53,130 nucleotides of DNA, taken from contig DCBP01000038.1 of NCBI GenBank assembly GCA_002314055.1, forward strand, positions 1 to 53,130. The letters run 5' to 3'. The notes under the pieces were generated by a model, which searched no databases, was not told the DNA's origin, and saw only the letters and a list, made by a program, of their open reading frames with translations. Positions within the stretch are counted from its first letter, which is position 1; the number at the start of each line of letters is the position of its first letter. Source of the stretch: Prevotella sp. UBA1104 (GTDB lineage Bacteria; Bacteroidota; Bacteroidia; Bacteroidales; Bacteroidaceae). The translations under genes were made by a program, and so were the position numbers. This document shows positions 19,603-28,958 of the stretch, one piece after another.

Positions 19603-20577
19603 TTATGCCTCCTTTTTTTGTTCTACATTATTCGTCCCGGTTTTTTCCATATTATCGGCATTCACAGATTGAGCCTTTTCTTGTATATCTGTAGTTTTAG
19701 AAGCATTATTTTCTGCTATAGGAGCAGCAGCTTGTTTAACTTTAGGCTTACGTGGCGGAAAGTTTACAGCTACTATCGCTCCTGTTGGACATGCAGCTTC
19801 ACACTTGCGGCACATACGACATTTATCCGGATCAATATAGCTAAGATTGTTTTCAATCGTGATTGCTTCGAATTTACATTCTTTTGCACACTTTCCACAT
19901 CCTATACAAGCCGCTTTACATGCTTTCATTGCAACAGCGCCCTTATCTTTATTTACACACCTTACATAGACACGTCTACCCTTTGGACCTTTCTTGCGTA
20001 GTTCAATGATGTGTCTTGGACAAGCTTTTACACAAGCACCACAGCCGGTACATTTGTCTTCGTCAACTTCAGGTAAGCCAGTCTCTGAATTAATGGTAAT
20101 TGCACCAAATTTGCAAGCATTAACACAATCACCACATCCGAGGCAACCATACCCACATCCTGTTTCTCCTGCTCCACAAGCATTTACTGCCGTACAAGTT
20201 TTAAGTCCATCGTAAACTGCAACCTTTTTCCTAAGCTCACAAGTTCCATTGCAGCGTACAACTGCAACCTTAGCTTCAGTATTGGCTGCAGCAATACCAA
20301 GTAAATCAGCAACTTGTCCCATAACAGCAGAACCGCCGACAGGACAGAATAACCCCTCGATAGACCCATTGTCAGCACCTTTCACCAAGGCATCTGCCAT
20401 TCCGGAGCATCCAGCGAATCCACATCCGCCACAATTTGCACCAGGAAGGACAGAAGCGACTTGTCCGATACGAGGGTCTTCATGCACTGCAAATTTCTTG
20501 GAACAGATATACAGTACAACTGCAGCCACAAAGGCAATTCCGCCCAAGACAATAAGTGCGATTAAAATGAAATTCAT
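19603..20577 (-). CDS. rnfB: RnfB, ferredoxin-interacting iron-sulfur subunit of the Rnf complex
   Basis: Protein of 324 aa with an N-terminal membrane anchor (residues 3-25). It is the electron entry point from ferredoxin. A 4Fe-4S domain (CGGCGFAGC plus a downstream Cys in GLFCPVGG) is followed by four ferredoxin-type clusters: CGYGCLGCGDCVNAC, CTGCGACVKACP, CIGCGKCAKEC and CRMCRKCEAACP. Beyond the last cluster is a polar Ala/Lys/Asn/Glu-rich tail of about 55 residues, probably disordered. It is second in the transcript, 79 bases after the rseC-like gene. Confidence 0.95.
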   Translation of the reverse strand: MNFILIALIVLGGIAFVAAVVLYICSKKFAVHEDPRIGQVASVLPGANCGGCGFAGCSGMADALVKGADNGSIEGLFCPVGGSAVMGQVADLLGIAAANTEAKVAVVRCNGTCELRKKVAVYDGLKTCTAVNACGAGETGCGYGCLGCGDCVNACKFGAITINSETGLPEVDEDKCTGCGACVKACPRHIIELRKKGPKGRRVYVRCVNKDKGAVAMKACKAACIGCGKCAKECKFEAITIENNLSYIDPDKCRMCRKCEAACPTGAIVAVNFPPRKPKVKQAAAPIAENNASKTTDIQEKAQSVNADNMEKTGTNNVEQKKEA

Positions 20578-20656
20578 AATCTTTGTATTTGTTTTAGTTA
20601 TAAATTTTCTATAGGTTAAAGTCTTATTTTTTATTATAAATCATCTGTATCAATAT

Positions 20657-21079
20657 CTATTTTCCGATTTTTTCGATATTGAAAGAAAATTTCTTGTTTA
20701 TTTGATTTCTGAATAAGAATAGAATTGTATAATATGGTATTAGAACGGCAAGTGCAATAATTGCAACCATGATTTCTGAGAAATCTGTTGCAGTCAAAAC
20801 TGCAACAGTAGCAATCAACAATCCCAATGGTACTAACATTCCAATAGCTACAGCCGTCATACCAGCATTGTATGATGCTGTTACCATTACATTCTGTCCT
20901 ATAATATATTTATTCGCATTATCAGCATATACATCGATTATTTTTTCCTTACTTTCTGAGGCATTGCATAATCTTGCTGCCTTACAGGAAGCACATGCAG
21001 AAGCTTGTACGATTCTCACTTTAATGTGCTCACCGTCAATATAATCTATTACGCCAATGTGTTTTATTTTGTTCTCCAT
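20657..21079 (-). CDS. RseC/SoxR-reducing-system family protein
   Basis: Small membrane protein of 140 aa with two central transmembrane helices (about residues 60-105). A Cys-rich N-terminal part (ACASCKAARLC) matches the RseC family, which accompanies Rnf in many genomes and in Escherichia coli takes part in SoxR reduction. Its exact role in Bacteroidota is unknown. It leads the rnf operon. An ATG at 21148 would put the start upstream of the promoter (-7 at 21119-21126), so the start at 21079 is chosen. Confidence 0.85.
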   Translation of the reverse strand: MENKIKHIGVIDYIDGEHIKVRIVQASACASCKAARLCNASESKEKIIDVYADNANKYIIGQNVMVTASYNAGMTAVAIGMLVPLGLLIATVAVLTATDFSEIMVAIIALAVLIPYYTILFLFRNQINKKFSFNIEKIGK

Positions 21080-21118
21080 AAATATAAGTAGCATTTTGCC
21101 ACATCGAGTTTGCACTTG

Positions 21119-21149
21119 CAAAATTAGTACTATATTTTTAAATATCAAA
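21119..21149 (-). promoter_or_regulatory. Promoter of the rseC-rnfBCDGEA operon
   Basis: On the minus strand TTTG (21146-21149) is followed after exactly 19 bases by TAATTTTG (21119-21126), a textbook Bacteroidota sigma-ABfr promoter. The -7 box lies 39 bases before the rseC-like start codon. Confidence 0.8.
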
Positions 21150-21226
21150 CAAAATGCGAATAAAATATAAATTGCACTTATATGTTTTTGAATTTATTAA
21201 TTCTTAAACGTTTACGTGACATATAT

Positions 21227-21673
21227 TCATTCTTCCTTCATTAATTTATCAAAGAACTCATCCAGATCCTTATCCCAGCCTTGCATGATGTCTCCACCTA
21301 TGATACTAATATCGTCATCTGCGACATATAATTCAGCCACATGCTCTTTATCTTCATTCTCAAGAACAAAGCTATATGGTTTCAATAAACATAGATTATC
21401 TGCGATATCCGACATATAGTTAATTCTTGCTCTAAGTACAGTAATGACATTTTCATAAAAATTGTCATCTTTATTTTCAATCCATTCCTCTATGACGCAA
21501 CGTGATATTTCCTTATCATCATCATCAAATGCCATTAAGTCACCACTATCTTGTGAAACCCTTAAATGAATGTCAGTTATTACAGATGGCTCTTCATCAG
21601 AAATAAATTTCTGAGTTACTTTTTTCAAGAATCTGTCAATTTGTTGTATGCTTTGCGCATTGAAGTTTCCCAT
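21227..21673 (-). CDS. Conserved hypothetical acidic protein
   Basis: Cytoplasmic-looking protein of 148 aa, strongly acidic, with no signal peptide or membrane segment. Clusters such as AFDDDDKE and the C-terminus GWDKDLDEFFDKLMKEE stand out. I do not recognise a named family. It starts 26 bases after the GHL10 gene and is last in an operon with that gene and an acyl-CoA ligase. A role connected to those genes is not apparent. The frame is well formed and codon use matches its neighbours, so it is very likely a real gene. Confidence 0.8.
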   Translation of the reverse strand: MGNFNAQSIQQIDRFLKKVTQKFISDEEPSVITDIHLRVSQDSGDLMAFDDDDKEISRCVIEEWIENKDDNFYENVITVLRARINYMSDIADNLCLLKPYSFVLENEDKEHVAELYVADDDISIIGGDIMQGWDKDLDEFFDKLMKEE

Positions 21674-21699
21674 AATATATTTAGTTTTAAGTTTTATCT

Positions 21700-23202
21700 T
21701 TAATTCTTTACCTTTATTTTTTTAGGTTTACTTTCATTTGCCATTCTATCGAGTGCGGTTACAATAAACATTTTCCTCACTTCACCTTTTTTTCTGATCT
21801 TAAAGAATTGCTCATTAGTAATGCCAATGATTTTTGATGCATCCTCCAAATCTATCTTTTCGTTAGCATTAAATTCATAAACCACATATTTTACTGCCTC
21901 TTCTTTCCATCCGTTACCTTTAGGCTTCGTCCAAAAGAGAATTTTATCCCCATCTATTGACATTAATTTTAGATTTCTTACTTTTTTAGGTGCTTTACCG
22001 TCGATATAAGTAAATCTCGGCTGGAGAACCGGCTTTTTCCAATATACGTTACGCAACACATTTTGGTAGTTTCCAACATTGTCAACAACAGCTTTTGCAT
22101 ACCACAAAACTGTTCCTGTAACATTTGCCATTTGTTTGTGCAGTCTAAACTTTGCCGGCATCTGATTGATGTTCGGATTGTTAACATCAGCTTTTTTTAC
22201 TGTCCGCTCAACATCCTCGCCAATATACAAGTTTCGTTTCCCCGCAAATTTGTTCCACCATTTGATAAGAGTTTCATAGTCTGCGGCTTTATTACCAATT
22301 TCCCAATAAATTTGTGGAACACAATAGTCCAGCCAACCATTATTGATCCACATAAGAACATCGGCATATAAGTCATCATAATTTTGCAGGCCATTAGTTG
22401 CACTACCCAAATTAGGGTCACTCTTTTTATTTCTGTATATACCAAACGGAGATACACCAAGTTTTACCCAAGGCTTGACAGTATGAATTGTTTCATAAAG
22501 TTGTTTAATGAAAACATTCACATTGTCTCGCCTCCAGTCTGCAATATTCCTGAAGCCCCTTTTATCCTCATTAAAATTCTTCTCGTCTTGTATCTTCTGG
22601 CCACTGACAGGATAAGGGTAAAAATAGTCATCAATATGTATGCCATCCACATCATATCTTTCTACAATATCCTTTACTACAGAACAAATATAATCTCTAT
22701 TTTCCTGTAATGCAGGATTAAGGATAAGCAATCCATCATATGCAAAAACATTTCCAGGCTTTCTCATTGCAATATGGTTAGAGGCCAAATCCACAGTACT
22801 TTTGGTCTTCGCTCTAAACGGATTAATCCAAGCATGCAATTCCATGCCACGCTTGTGACATTCTTTTACCATCCAGTCAAGCGGATCCCAAAAAGGTTCT
22901 GGCCTTTTGCCTTGCTGTCCTGTCAAGAAACGGCTCCATGGTTCAATTTTGCTATCATATAATGCATCACATTCTGGTCTTACCTGAAATATAATTGCAT
23001 TCACGCCATCTTTATAGAGTTCGTCAAGTTGATAAGACAAAGTCTTTTGCATATTTTCTGTGCCGATGCCGTTAAACTGACCGTTTACACATTGAATCCA
23101 TGCACCTCGGAATTCTCTTTTTGCATATTGGCTTTTTGCATATTCTATAGAAGATGCAAACATCAATAAAAATGCAATAACATATTGTACTAATCTATTC
23201 AT
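21700..23202 (-). CDS. Glycosyl-hydrolase-like GHL10 (DUF187) family exported protein
   Basis: Exported protein of 500 aa (signal peptide about residues 1-24). The REFRGAWIQCVNG start and the segments AIIFQVRPECDALY, ELHAWINPFRA, DGIHIDDYFYPYP and GVSPFGIYRNK are signatures of GHL10, a TIM-barrel family thought to act on glycans, possibly peptidoglycan or exopolysaccharide. The C-terminal hundred residues look like a fibronectin-type or beta-sandwich module. It follows the acyl-CoA ligase gene by 13 bases and precedes the acidic hypothetical by 26. Substrate unknown. Confidence 0.87.
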   Translation of the reverse strand: MNRLVQYVIAFLLMFASSIEYAKSQYAKREFRGAWIQCVNGQFNGIGTENMQKTLSYQLDELYKDGVNAIIFQVRPECDALYDSKIEPWSRFLTGQQGKRPEPFWDPLDWMVKECHKRGMELHAWINPFRAKTKSTVDLASNHIAMRKPGNVFAYDGLLILNPALQENRDYICSVVKDIVERYDVDGIHIDDYFYPYPVSGQKIQDEKNFNEDKRGFRNIADWRRDNVNVFIKQLYETIHTVKPWVKLGVSPFGIYRNKKSDPNLGSATNGLQNYDDLYADVLMWINNGWLDYCVPQIYWEIGNKAADYETLIKWWNKFAGKRNLYIGEDVERTVKKADVNNPNINQMPAKFRLHKQMANVTGTVLWYAKAVVDNVGNYQNVLRNVYWKKPVLQPRFTYIDGKAPKKVRNLKLMSIDGDKILFWTKPKGNGWKEEAVKYVVYEFNANEKIDLEDASKIIGITNEQFFKIRKKGEVRKMFIVTALDRMANESKPKKIKVKN

Positions 23203-23215
23203 TTACAGGCAGATA

Positions 23216-24880
23216 TTATTTTTGATACAAGTATCTCTTTATACTTTTTTTAGGAGTCTTTTCAAATTCTTCTTCATGTATCCTTATACTGGAAATTTTA
23301 CAATAAGCAGGTAGTTCTGTATTAAGCTGCTGTTTATTCTCTTCCATGAGCTTATTTAAATCCTCATCTGAAAGTCCCATTTCGTGCACCTCGTCATAGT
23401 CTGGATGAACAAGAGCAACAAGTTTATTGTCTTCTTGTATAACGACGCTTTCCATGACAAAAGCCAAGCTGTTTATCTTGTCTTCTATCTCTTCAGGATA
23501 AATATTTTGTCCATTAGGTCCAAGCAACATATTTTTGCTTCTACCTTTTATAAAGATATTTCCATCTGCATCCATAAGACCGAGATCGCCAGTATGATAC
23601 CATCCGTCCTTATCTATTGTTTTTTGTGTTGCCTCTTCGTTCTTGTAATACCCAAGCATAACGTTAAGGCCTTTTGCAAGAATTTCGCCTGGTTTACTGT
23701 AAGGATTCTCGCTATCAATCTTTACTTTCATATGCACAACTTCCTTACCACATGAAGACGGTACGAACTTATGCCAGTCTTCATATGCTATGATTGGCGC
23801 ACATTCAGTAGCTCCATAACCTACAGTAAAAGGAAAATCAATATCTTTCAAGAAAGCTTCAACCTCTTGATTGAGTGCGGCACCTCCGATAATTACCTCA
23901 TACAGGTTACCTCCAAAAGCTTCATAAACCTGCTCACGTATTTTCTGCTTTACCTTTTTGTTTATTCCCGGCATTTTAAGAAGCAGCTTTACTTTGCTAT
24001 TCTGTATCTTCGGGAAAACCTTTTTCTTTATTATTTTCTCTATAACAAGTGGAACAGCAATAATAATAGCAGGCTTTACGTCTTTAAAAGCCTGTGCTAT
24101 TATTGCCGGACTCGGTACTCTCGTCAAATAGAACACATGACATCCATGAATAAATTCGAAGAGGAATTCGAACGCCATGCCATACATGTGTGCCATAGGC
24201 AAAATGCTTATGGTATTAGCACCACTTGGAATAATAGAACCTAATACATTTTTTGCAAAATCATAGTTACTCCAAAGAGCACGATACGGAATCATTACCC
24301 CCTTCGAAAAGCCTGTTGTTCCACTGGTATAGTTAATCATTGCCATTTCATCTGCAGACTTTTCCTTATAGTAGTCTATATGCTGTTGGCGGAATGCTTT
24401 GGGATATTTCTTTCCAAAAAGCTCATTCAAATGTTCACGAGCATAAGTAAGTTTGTCAGTCCTTGAAATTACGAGAGAATAATCCGGAATATATATAATG
24501 CCTTCGAGTTCAGGCATTTTAGTCGGATCAATCTGTGTCGCTACAACATCTCCGACAAAAAGAAGCTTCGCCTCACTATGATTTACGATATTATGTATCT
24601 GATCAGCCGTAAACTCATGAAGAACAGGTACAGCAACCGCACCATAAGTTAAGGTTGCAATAAAAGCTACAGCCCAACTGGCACTGTTTCTTCCGCAGAG
24701 AGCTATTCTGTCCCCCTGCTCCACTCCGCTATTCTCAAACAGGATATGAAGCTTTTCAATTTTACGAGCCACATCCTTATATTGTAGTGTAACGCCCTTA
24801 TAATCTGTCAGAGCATCAAGATTCCAGTTCTTTATAATGCTCTGTTCAAGTATTGAATTGAAGCTTGGTATTGATTCCAT
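23216..24880 (-). CDS. Long-chain fatty acid-CoA ligase-like AMP-binding enzyme
   Basis: ANL-superfamily adenylating enzyme of 554 aa. It should activate a fatty acid with ATP and transfer it to CoA (or another thiol). The P-loop is YTSGTTGFSKGV, the A5 motif is GYGATECAP, the A7/A8 region is WYHTGDLGLMDADG, and the C-terminal catalytic Lys lies in KTPKKSIKRYL. The frame is open to 24964, but a strong promoter at 24904-24934 lies inside that extension, so translation must start at 24880 (MESIPSFN). It heads an operon with GHL10 and a hypothetical gene. Confidence 0.9.
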   Translation of the reverse strand: MESIPSFNSILEQSIIKNWNLDALTDYKGVTLQYKDVARKIEKLHILFENSGVEQGDRIALCGRNSASWAVAFIATLTYGAVAVPVLHEFTADQIHNIVNHSEAKLLFVGDVVATQIDPTKMPELEGIIYIPDYSLVISRTDKLTYAREHLNELFGKKYPKAFRQQHIDYYKEKSADEMAMINYTSGTTGFSKGVMIPYRALWSNYDFAKNVLGSIIPSGANTISILPMAHMYGMAFEFLFEFIHGCHVFYLTRVPSPAIIAQAFKDVKPAIIIAVPLVIEKIIKKKVFPKIQNSKVKLLLKMPGINKKVKQKIREQVYEAFGGNLYEVIIGGAALNQEVEAFLKDIDFPFTVGYGATECAPIIAYEDWHKFVPSSCGKEVVHMKVKIDSENPYSKPGEILAKGLNVMLGYYKNEEATQKTIDKDGWYHTGDLGLMDADGNIFIKGRSKNMLLGPNGQNIYPEEIEDKINSLAFVMESVVIQEDNKLVALVHPDYDEVHEMGLSDEDLNKLMEENKQQLNTELPAYCKISSIRIHEEEFEKTPKKSIKRYLYQK

Positions 24881-24903
24881 TAATGATTTTGTATTAATTT
24901 CTG

Positions 24904-24934
24904 CAAAGTTACATTTTTCTATGCGCATTTCAAA
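24904..24934 (-). promoter_or_regulatory. Promoter of the acyl-CoA ligase operon
   Basis: On the minus strand TTTG (24931-24934) is separated by 19 bases from TAACTTTG (24904-24911), an exact Bacteroidota promoter. The -7 box lies 23 bases before the ligase start codon and fixes that start against longer readings. Confidence 0.8.
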
Positions 24935-25081
24935 ATAATATGTGCAATATTTTACATGTTGCATATATTATTTTCATTTTTCTTTTTTGAAGAATGATGT
25001 TTGTTCCAGGTGTATAGAAGTTTGAATTATTATAAAAACACTTCGTGCAATAATATTTGTCAAAATACAAAAGTACTGGAT

Positions 25082-25120
25082 AGAAAAAAAAGAAGTGGAA
25101 AGCCTTACTTTCCACTTCTT
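25082..25120 (-). terminator. Intrinsic terminator after uxaB
   Basis: A perfect 13-bp hairpin (25090-25102 with 25108-25120, five-base loop) is followed on the minus strand by eight T's. It sits 20 bases after the uxaB stop codon. Confidence 0.92.
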
Positions 25121-25139
25121 GAATATTTGATTGAAAATC

Positions 25140-26621
25140 TTACAAAATTGTCTTTACAGCTTCAAGCATTCCCTTTTCCTGAATAAGGTCAAGGTCTTTC
25201 TTAACAAGTTCTGTCAAGCCAGGAACTGTCTTGTTCAAATCCTCATGCCATACATAGTCGAATGCGAGAACTCCTTCGGCAACCTTCTGAGTATCACCTG
25301 TAGCCCAAAGCTCTTGCAGCTTCTCTATAATCTTCGGATCATCGTTAGGCTTAATTTCAGCACCGTCCTCACGAACGCCACCCTTGTAATATGTAATGAT
25401 TGCAGCAAGACCGAATACAAGTCCCTGTGGCAACTCGCCCTTACGCTCAAGATAAACCTTTACACCAGGTAAGTCACGTGTTTCATATTTCGGGAATGAG
25501 TTCAGCATGATGCTGGTTACCTGATGGTCAACGAATGGATTTTCGAAGCGCTCCAATACGTCTGAAGCAAACTTCTGCAGCTCGTCCATCGGCAGATTCA
25601 GAGTCTGCATAAGTTCCTCGAACTGAACTTTATGGATGTATTTGCCGAGAACAGGATGCTCACAAGCATCGCGAACGATATTAACACCACTCAAGTATGT
25701 AACAGGACTCAACACTGTATGAGGTCCATTAAGCAAAGTAACCTTACGCTCATGGTATGGTTTTTCGTTGTCTGTAATAAGGACGTGAAGTCCAGCCTTA
25801 TGAGCAGGGAACTCTTCCTTCATCTGCTCTACAGTCATGTTCTCAGCTTTCTCAATTACCCAAAGGTGGAAGCACTCAGCCTTTACCACAAGATTATCCT
25901 TGTAGCATACAGTCTGCTGAATCTCTTTAATAGTATCACGCGGGAATCCTGGAACGATACGGTCAACGAGAGTTGCACACACGAAGCAGTTGTCTGTAAA
26001 CCACTTCTTGAATCCTTCATAGTCAGCGCCCATATCTTCTTTCCAGAGCTCGATATACTGATATATGCACTCCTTCAAGTGGTGACCGTTCAGGAAGATA
26101 AGCTCACATGGCATAAGAATCATACCCTTTGAAGGATCACCCTCAAAGAACTTGTAACGATGGAAAAGCAACTGTACAAGTTTTCCCGGGTATGATGCAG
26201 CAGGAGCATCAGTAAACTTGCAGCTGTCGTCGAAAGCGATACCAGCCTCAGTTGTGTTGGAGATGATAAATCTCATTTCAGGTTGCTCAGCCAAAGCCAT
26301 GAATGCCTGATTCTGAGAATATGGGTTAAGAGCACGGCTTACAACATCTATACGCTCGAGAGTGTTAACCGGCTGTCCGTTTTCCTTACCCTGCAGATTT
26401 ACGTGGTAAAGACAGTCCTGACCGTTAAGCCAGTCAACCATACCCTGTGCCAAAGGCTGAACGATAACAACAGATCCATTAAAGTCTGTTTTCTGGTTCA
26501 TTTTCCAAACAATCCAGTCAACAAATGCGCGAAGGAAGTTACCCTCACCAAACTGGATAATTTTCTCAGGCATTACGCTCTTCGGAGCGGTTCTTTTGTT
26601 TAAAGCTTGCAATTCTTTCAT
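25140..26621 (-). CDS. uxaB: Tagaturonate reductase (altronate oxidoreductase)
   Basis: Cytoplasmic NAD-dependent dehydrogenase of 493 aa in the mannitol dehydrogenase family. It reduces D-tagaturonate to D-altronate in galacturonate (pectin) catabolism. Supporting segments are the N-terminal IIQFGEGNFLRAFVDW, the ISNTTEAGIA loop, CELIFLNGHHLKE and DRIVPGFPRD, all typical of UxaB rather than UxuB of the same family. It has its own -7 box (26710) and a strong terminator, so it is a separate transcript from uxuA-uxuB next door. UxaC, UxaA, kdgK and kdgA are not in this window. Confidence 0.9.
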   Translation of the reverse strand: MKELQALNKRTAPKSVMPEKIIQFGEGNFLRAFVDWIVWKMNQKTDFNGSVVIVQPLAQGMVDWLNGQDCLYHVNLQGKENGQPVNTLERIDVVSRALNPYSQNQAFMALAEQPEMRFIISNTTEAGIAFDDSCKFTDAPAASYPGKLVQLLFHRYKFFEGDPSKGMILMPCELIFLNGHHLKECIYQYIELWKEDMGADYEGFKKWFTDNCFVCATLVDRIVPGFPRDTIKEIQQTVCYKDNLVVKAECFHLWVIEKAENMTVEQMKEEFPAHKAGLHVLITDNEKPYHERKVTLLNGPHTVLSPVTYLSGVNIVRDACEHPVLGKYIHKVQFEELMQTLNLPMDELQKFASDVLERFENPFVDHQVTSIMLNSFPKYETRDLPGVKVYLERKGELPQGLVFGLAAIITYYKGGVREDGAEIKPNDDPKIIEKLQELWATGDTQKVAEGVLAFDYVWHEDLNKTVPGLTELVKKDLDLIQEKGMLEAVKTIL

Positions 26622-26709
26622 GATTTGTATATGTTTTAAATTGTATTTCTATTTTAGATTTAAAGTTGCGCAACAACGCTATTCTTTGCTGTGCTTTTCA
26701 AATCCGGTG

Positions 26710-26717
26710 CAAAAGTA
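26710..26717 (-). promoter_or_regulatory. -7 promoter element of uxaB
   Basis: TACTTTTG on the minus strand, an exact TAnnTTTG match 89 bases upstream of the uxaB start codon. No clear -33 box is present, which could indicate an activator-dependent promoter. Confidence 0.5.
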
Positions 26718-26775
26718 ATACTTTATTTATTAAGGCAGATGTTTTTTTAATGATTTTTTTACGAAAAGGTTTTCA

Positions 26776-26834
26776 TAAAAATTAGCCTCACCTGCCAGAT
26801 TGTTTTTTACAACTTATATGACAGGTAAGACTAA
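26776..26834 (-). terminator. Intrinsic terminator after uxuA-uxuB, strand-specific through G:U pairs
   Basis: On the minus strand the arms 26819-26834 and 26782-26797 form a 16-position stem in which three positions are G:U pairs; on the plus strand those positions are C:A mismatches. The stem is followed by TTTTTAT. It begins 10 bases after the uxuB stop codon. Confidence 0.82.
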
Positions 26835-26843
26835 CAGTAAATG

Positions 26844-27656
26844 TTACATAGCGAAAGTATTAAAACCGCCATCTACGACAGCCACTGTTCCTGTAACAAA
26901 TTTTGCCGCATCACTCATCAGGTAATGAATAGTGCCGCATAGTTCCTCTGGATCTCCCATTCTGCCAAATGGAGTCTGACGTATTACATCCTGTCCGCGT
27001 TGTGTATATGTGCCGTCAGGATTTGTCAATAGTGCACGGTTCTGTTCTGTGATAAAGAATCCGGGAGCTATGGCATTAACACGAATGCCCTCTCCAAACT
27101 TCTTTGCACATTCTGTAGCCATGAATTCCGTAAAGTTACTGATACCGGCTTTTGCTGCAGCATATCCGCATACACGTGTCATAGGGCGGAAAGCTGCCAT
27201 AGAAGAGAAGTTTATTATAGAGCCCTTGCCTTGCTTTACCATCGGCTCGAGAAAAACCTGTGTCGGAATAACTGTTCCTGTAAGGTTTAATTCCAATACC
27301 TTCTGGAAGTCTTCAACTTTAAGATCGAAGATATTCTTGTCGGGACCGATTGTTGCGCCCGGCATATTTCCTCCGGCCGCATTTAGCAGAGTATCTACCC
27401 TACCATATTTTTTTATTATCTCGTCGCAATTATTCTTAACCACGCTTTGATTCATAACATCGGTCTTCATGAATTCACATTTTCCGCCAGCTGCTACGAT
27501 GTCGTCGACAATCTTCTTACCGACCTCCTCTTTACGTCCGAGGATTATTACCTGCGCTCCTTCAAGAGCCAAATACTTTGCGATGCAGCGTCCTAAGATA
27601 CCAGTACCTCCGGTAATGACAACAACATTGTCTTTTATATTGAAAAGATTCTTCAT
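26844..27656 (-). CDS. uxuB: SDR-family D-mannonate oxidoreductase (fructuronate reductase)
   Basis: Short-chain dehydrogenase of 270 aa. The cofactor loop is TGGTGILG (15-22), LNAAGG is at 91-96, and the active site is S151/S152 with Y165-x3-K169. Placed 33 bases after uxuA, it most probably interconverts D-fructuronate and D-mannonate using NAD(H), as the SDR-type UxuB of Firmicutes and Bacteroidota does; this is not the long-chain mannitol-dehydrogenase-type UxuB of Escherichia coli. The specific reaction is inferred from the partner gene; the SDR fold is certain. Confidence 0.87.
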   Translation of the reverse strand: MKNLFNIKDNVVVITGGTGILGRCIAKYLALEGAQVIILGRKEEVGKKIVDDIVAAGGKCEFMKTDVMNQSVVKNNCDEIIKKYGRVDTLLNAAGGNMPGATIGPDKNIFDLKVEDFQKVLELNLTGTVIPTQVFLEPMVKQGKGSIINFSSMAAFRPMTRVCGYAAAKAGISNFTEFMATECAKKFGEGIRVNAIAPGFFITEQNRALLTNPDGTYTQRGQDVIRQTPFGRMGDPEELCGTIHYLMSDAAKFVTGTVAVVDGGFNTFAM

Positions 27657-27689
27657 TTTATTTAATTGCTTTTTATATTTTCTGTAATC

Positions 27690-28922
27690 TTATTTTTCGT
27701 CAAAGAAACCTGGCTGATGAAACGGTTTTCCGAGTTCTCTGTCTACTGTAGCAATAATACCCTGAACCTGTCCCATGGCAAACATTCTACCCAAGAAACT
27801 GTATCCGGCATTATATCCTCGAGTTTCATCACCAAGCATAGTCATGCCATGGTCGACTCTCATTGGCAACCGAGCGATGTTCGGATTATTCAAGCGCCTC
27901 TCTTCTTCTTTTTCAAATATGCGTGCAAGTTCAATAAGGTCAGCTCTACCGCCCAAATGCGAAGCTTCGGTAAAATCTCCATTTGGGAAAATATGACAAG
28001 AGCGCATATGAACGAACCATGTGCGTCCGGCAAATTTACGTGCCAATTCCTGTACATCATTATGTCCTCCTGCTGAAAGCGACCCTGCACAGAACGTAAG
28101 TCCATTATGTGGATTGTCCACAGCATTAAGGAACCATTGTATATCCTCATCGCATGTTACGATACGTGGCAGACCAAGAATTTGGAATGGAGGATCATCC
28201 GGGTGTACACACATATACATGTCATATTCATCACATGTTGGCATTATGGCAGAGAGGAAATACTTCATGTTTTCCCTAAGCTGCTCTTTTGTTATACCTT
28301 TGTATAAGTCAAGAAGCTGTCTGAAGAGTTCCACCGGATGTTCGTCATCCTCTTTTATGTTTCCACTCACAAAGCCTTGTGTCTTTACTATTATGTTGTC
28401 CACAAGCTTGTGGTCATCTTCAGGAGTCATTGTAGCCTTTAGTTTTTCAACCTGTTGCAAGATATCCTCGCTCCAGTCTTTTTCTGCCCCCTCACGTTTT
28501 AGTATGCAAATATCGAAGTAAGCGAATTCTGCATGAGAAAAATAAAGGTTTGTTGTGCCGTTTGGGTTTTTGTGACTGAGGTCAGTCCTTGCCCAATCGA
28601 GCACAGGCATGAAGTTATAGCAGATAGTATGAATACCTTCAAGTGAAAGGTTCTTCAGACTCTCCTTGTAATTTTCTATTAGTCTATCGCGGTCTTTACC
28701 GGCATACTTTATACTTTCGCATACCGGTAGACTTTCCACCACCGACCATCTCATGCCATAACTCTCAATGTATTCTTTGAGGTCATGGATTTTCTCTCTT
28801 GTCCACACTTCACCGTTAGGCACATCGTGGAGAGCCGTAACAATGCCCTCCACACCGATTTCCTTCAGCATGGCAAGCGTTATCTTGTCATTTTTCCCGA
28901 ACCATCTCCAAGTTCTTTCCAT
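27690..28922 (-). CDS. uxuA: Mannonate dehydratase
   Basis: Cytoplasmic TIM-barrel enzyme of 410 aa that dehydrates D-mannonate to 2-keto-3-deoxy-D-gluconate in glucuronate catabolism, using a divalent metal. Family segments include TWRWFGKNDKITL at the N-terminus, CYNFMPVLDWARTDL, TFCAGSLSAGGHND, HMRSCHIFPNGDF and MRVDHGMTMLGD, with His, Cys and Asp residues expected at the metal site. It is the first gene of a two-gene transcript with uxuB and has a strong own promoter at 28959-28989. Confidence 0.95.
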   Translation of the reverse strand: MERTWRWFGKNDKITLAMLKEIGVEGIVTALHDVPNGEVWTREKIHDLKEYIESYGMRWSVVESLPVCESIKYAGKDRDRLIENYKESLKNLSLEGIHTICYNFMPVLDWARTDLSHKNPNGTTNLYFSHAEFAYFDICILKREGAEKDWSEDILQQVEKLKATMTPEDDHKLVDNIIVKTQGFVSGNIKEDDEHPVELFRQLLDLYKGITKEQLRENMKYFLSAIMPTCDEYDMYMCVHPDDPPFQILGLPRIVTCDEDIQWFLNAVDNPHNGLTFCAGSLSAGGHNDVQELARKFAGRTWFVHMRSCHIFPNGDFTEASHLGGRADLIELARIFEKEEERRLNNPNIARLPMRVDHGMTMLGDETRGYNAGYSFLGRMFAMGQVQGIIATVDRELGKPFHQPGFFDEK

Positions 28923-28958
28923 AGTTATTTAAATAATTTATGTAATAAATAGTTTTTG

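Noticed and set aside
24881..24964. N-terminal extension of the acyl-CoA ligase
   Set aside because: An exact TTTG-N19-TAACTTTG promoter lies within it, so it would not be on the transcript.
25068..25075. Second -7 box (TACTTTTG, minus strand) for the acyl-CoA ligase operon
   Set aside because: It matches the consensus but has no -33 box, sits right beside the uxaB terminator, and a much better promoter lies closer to the gene.
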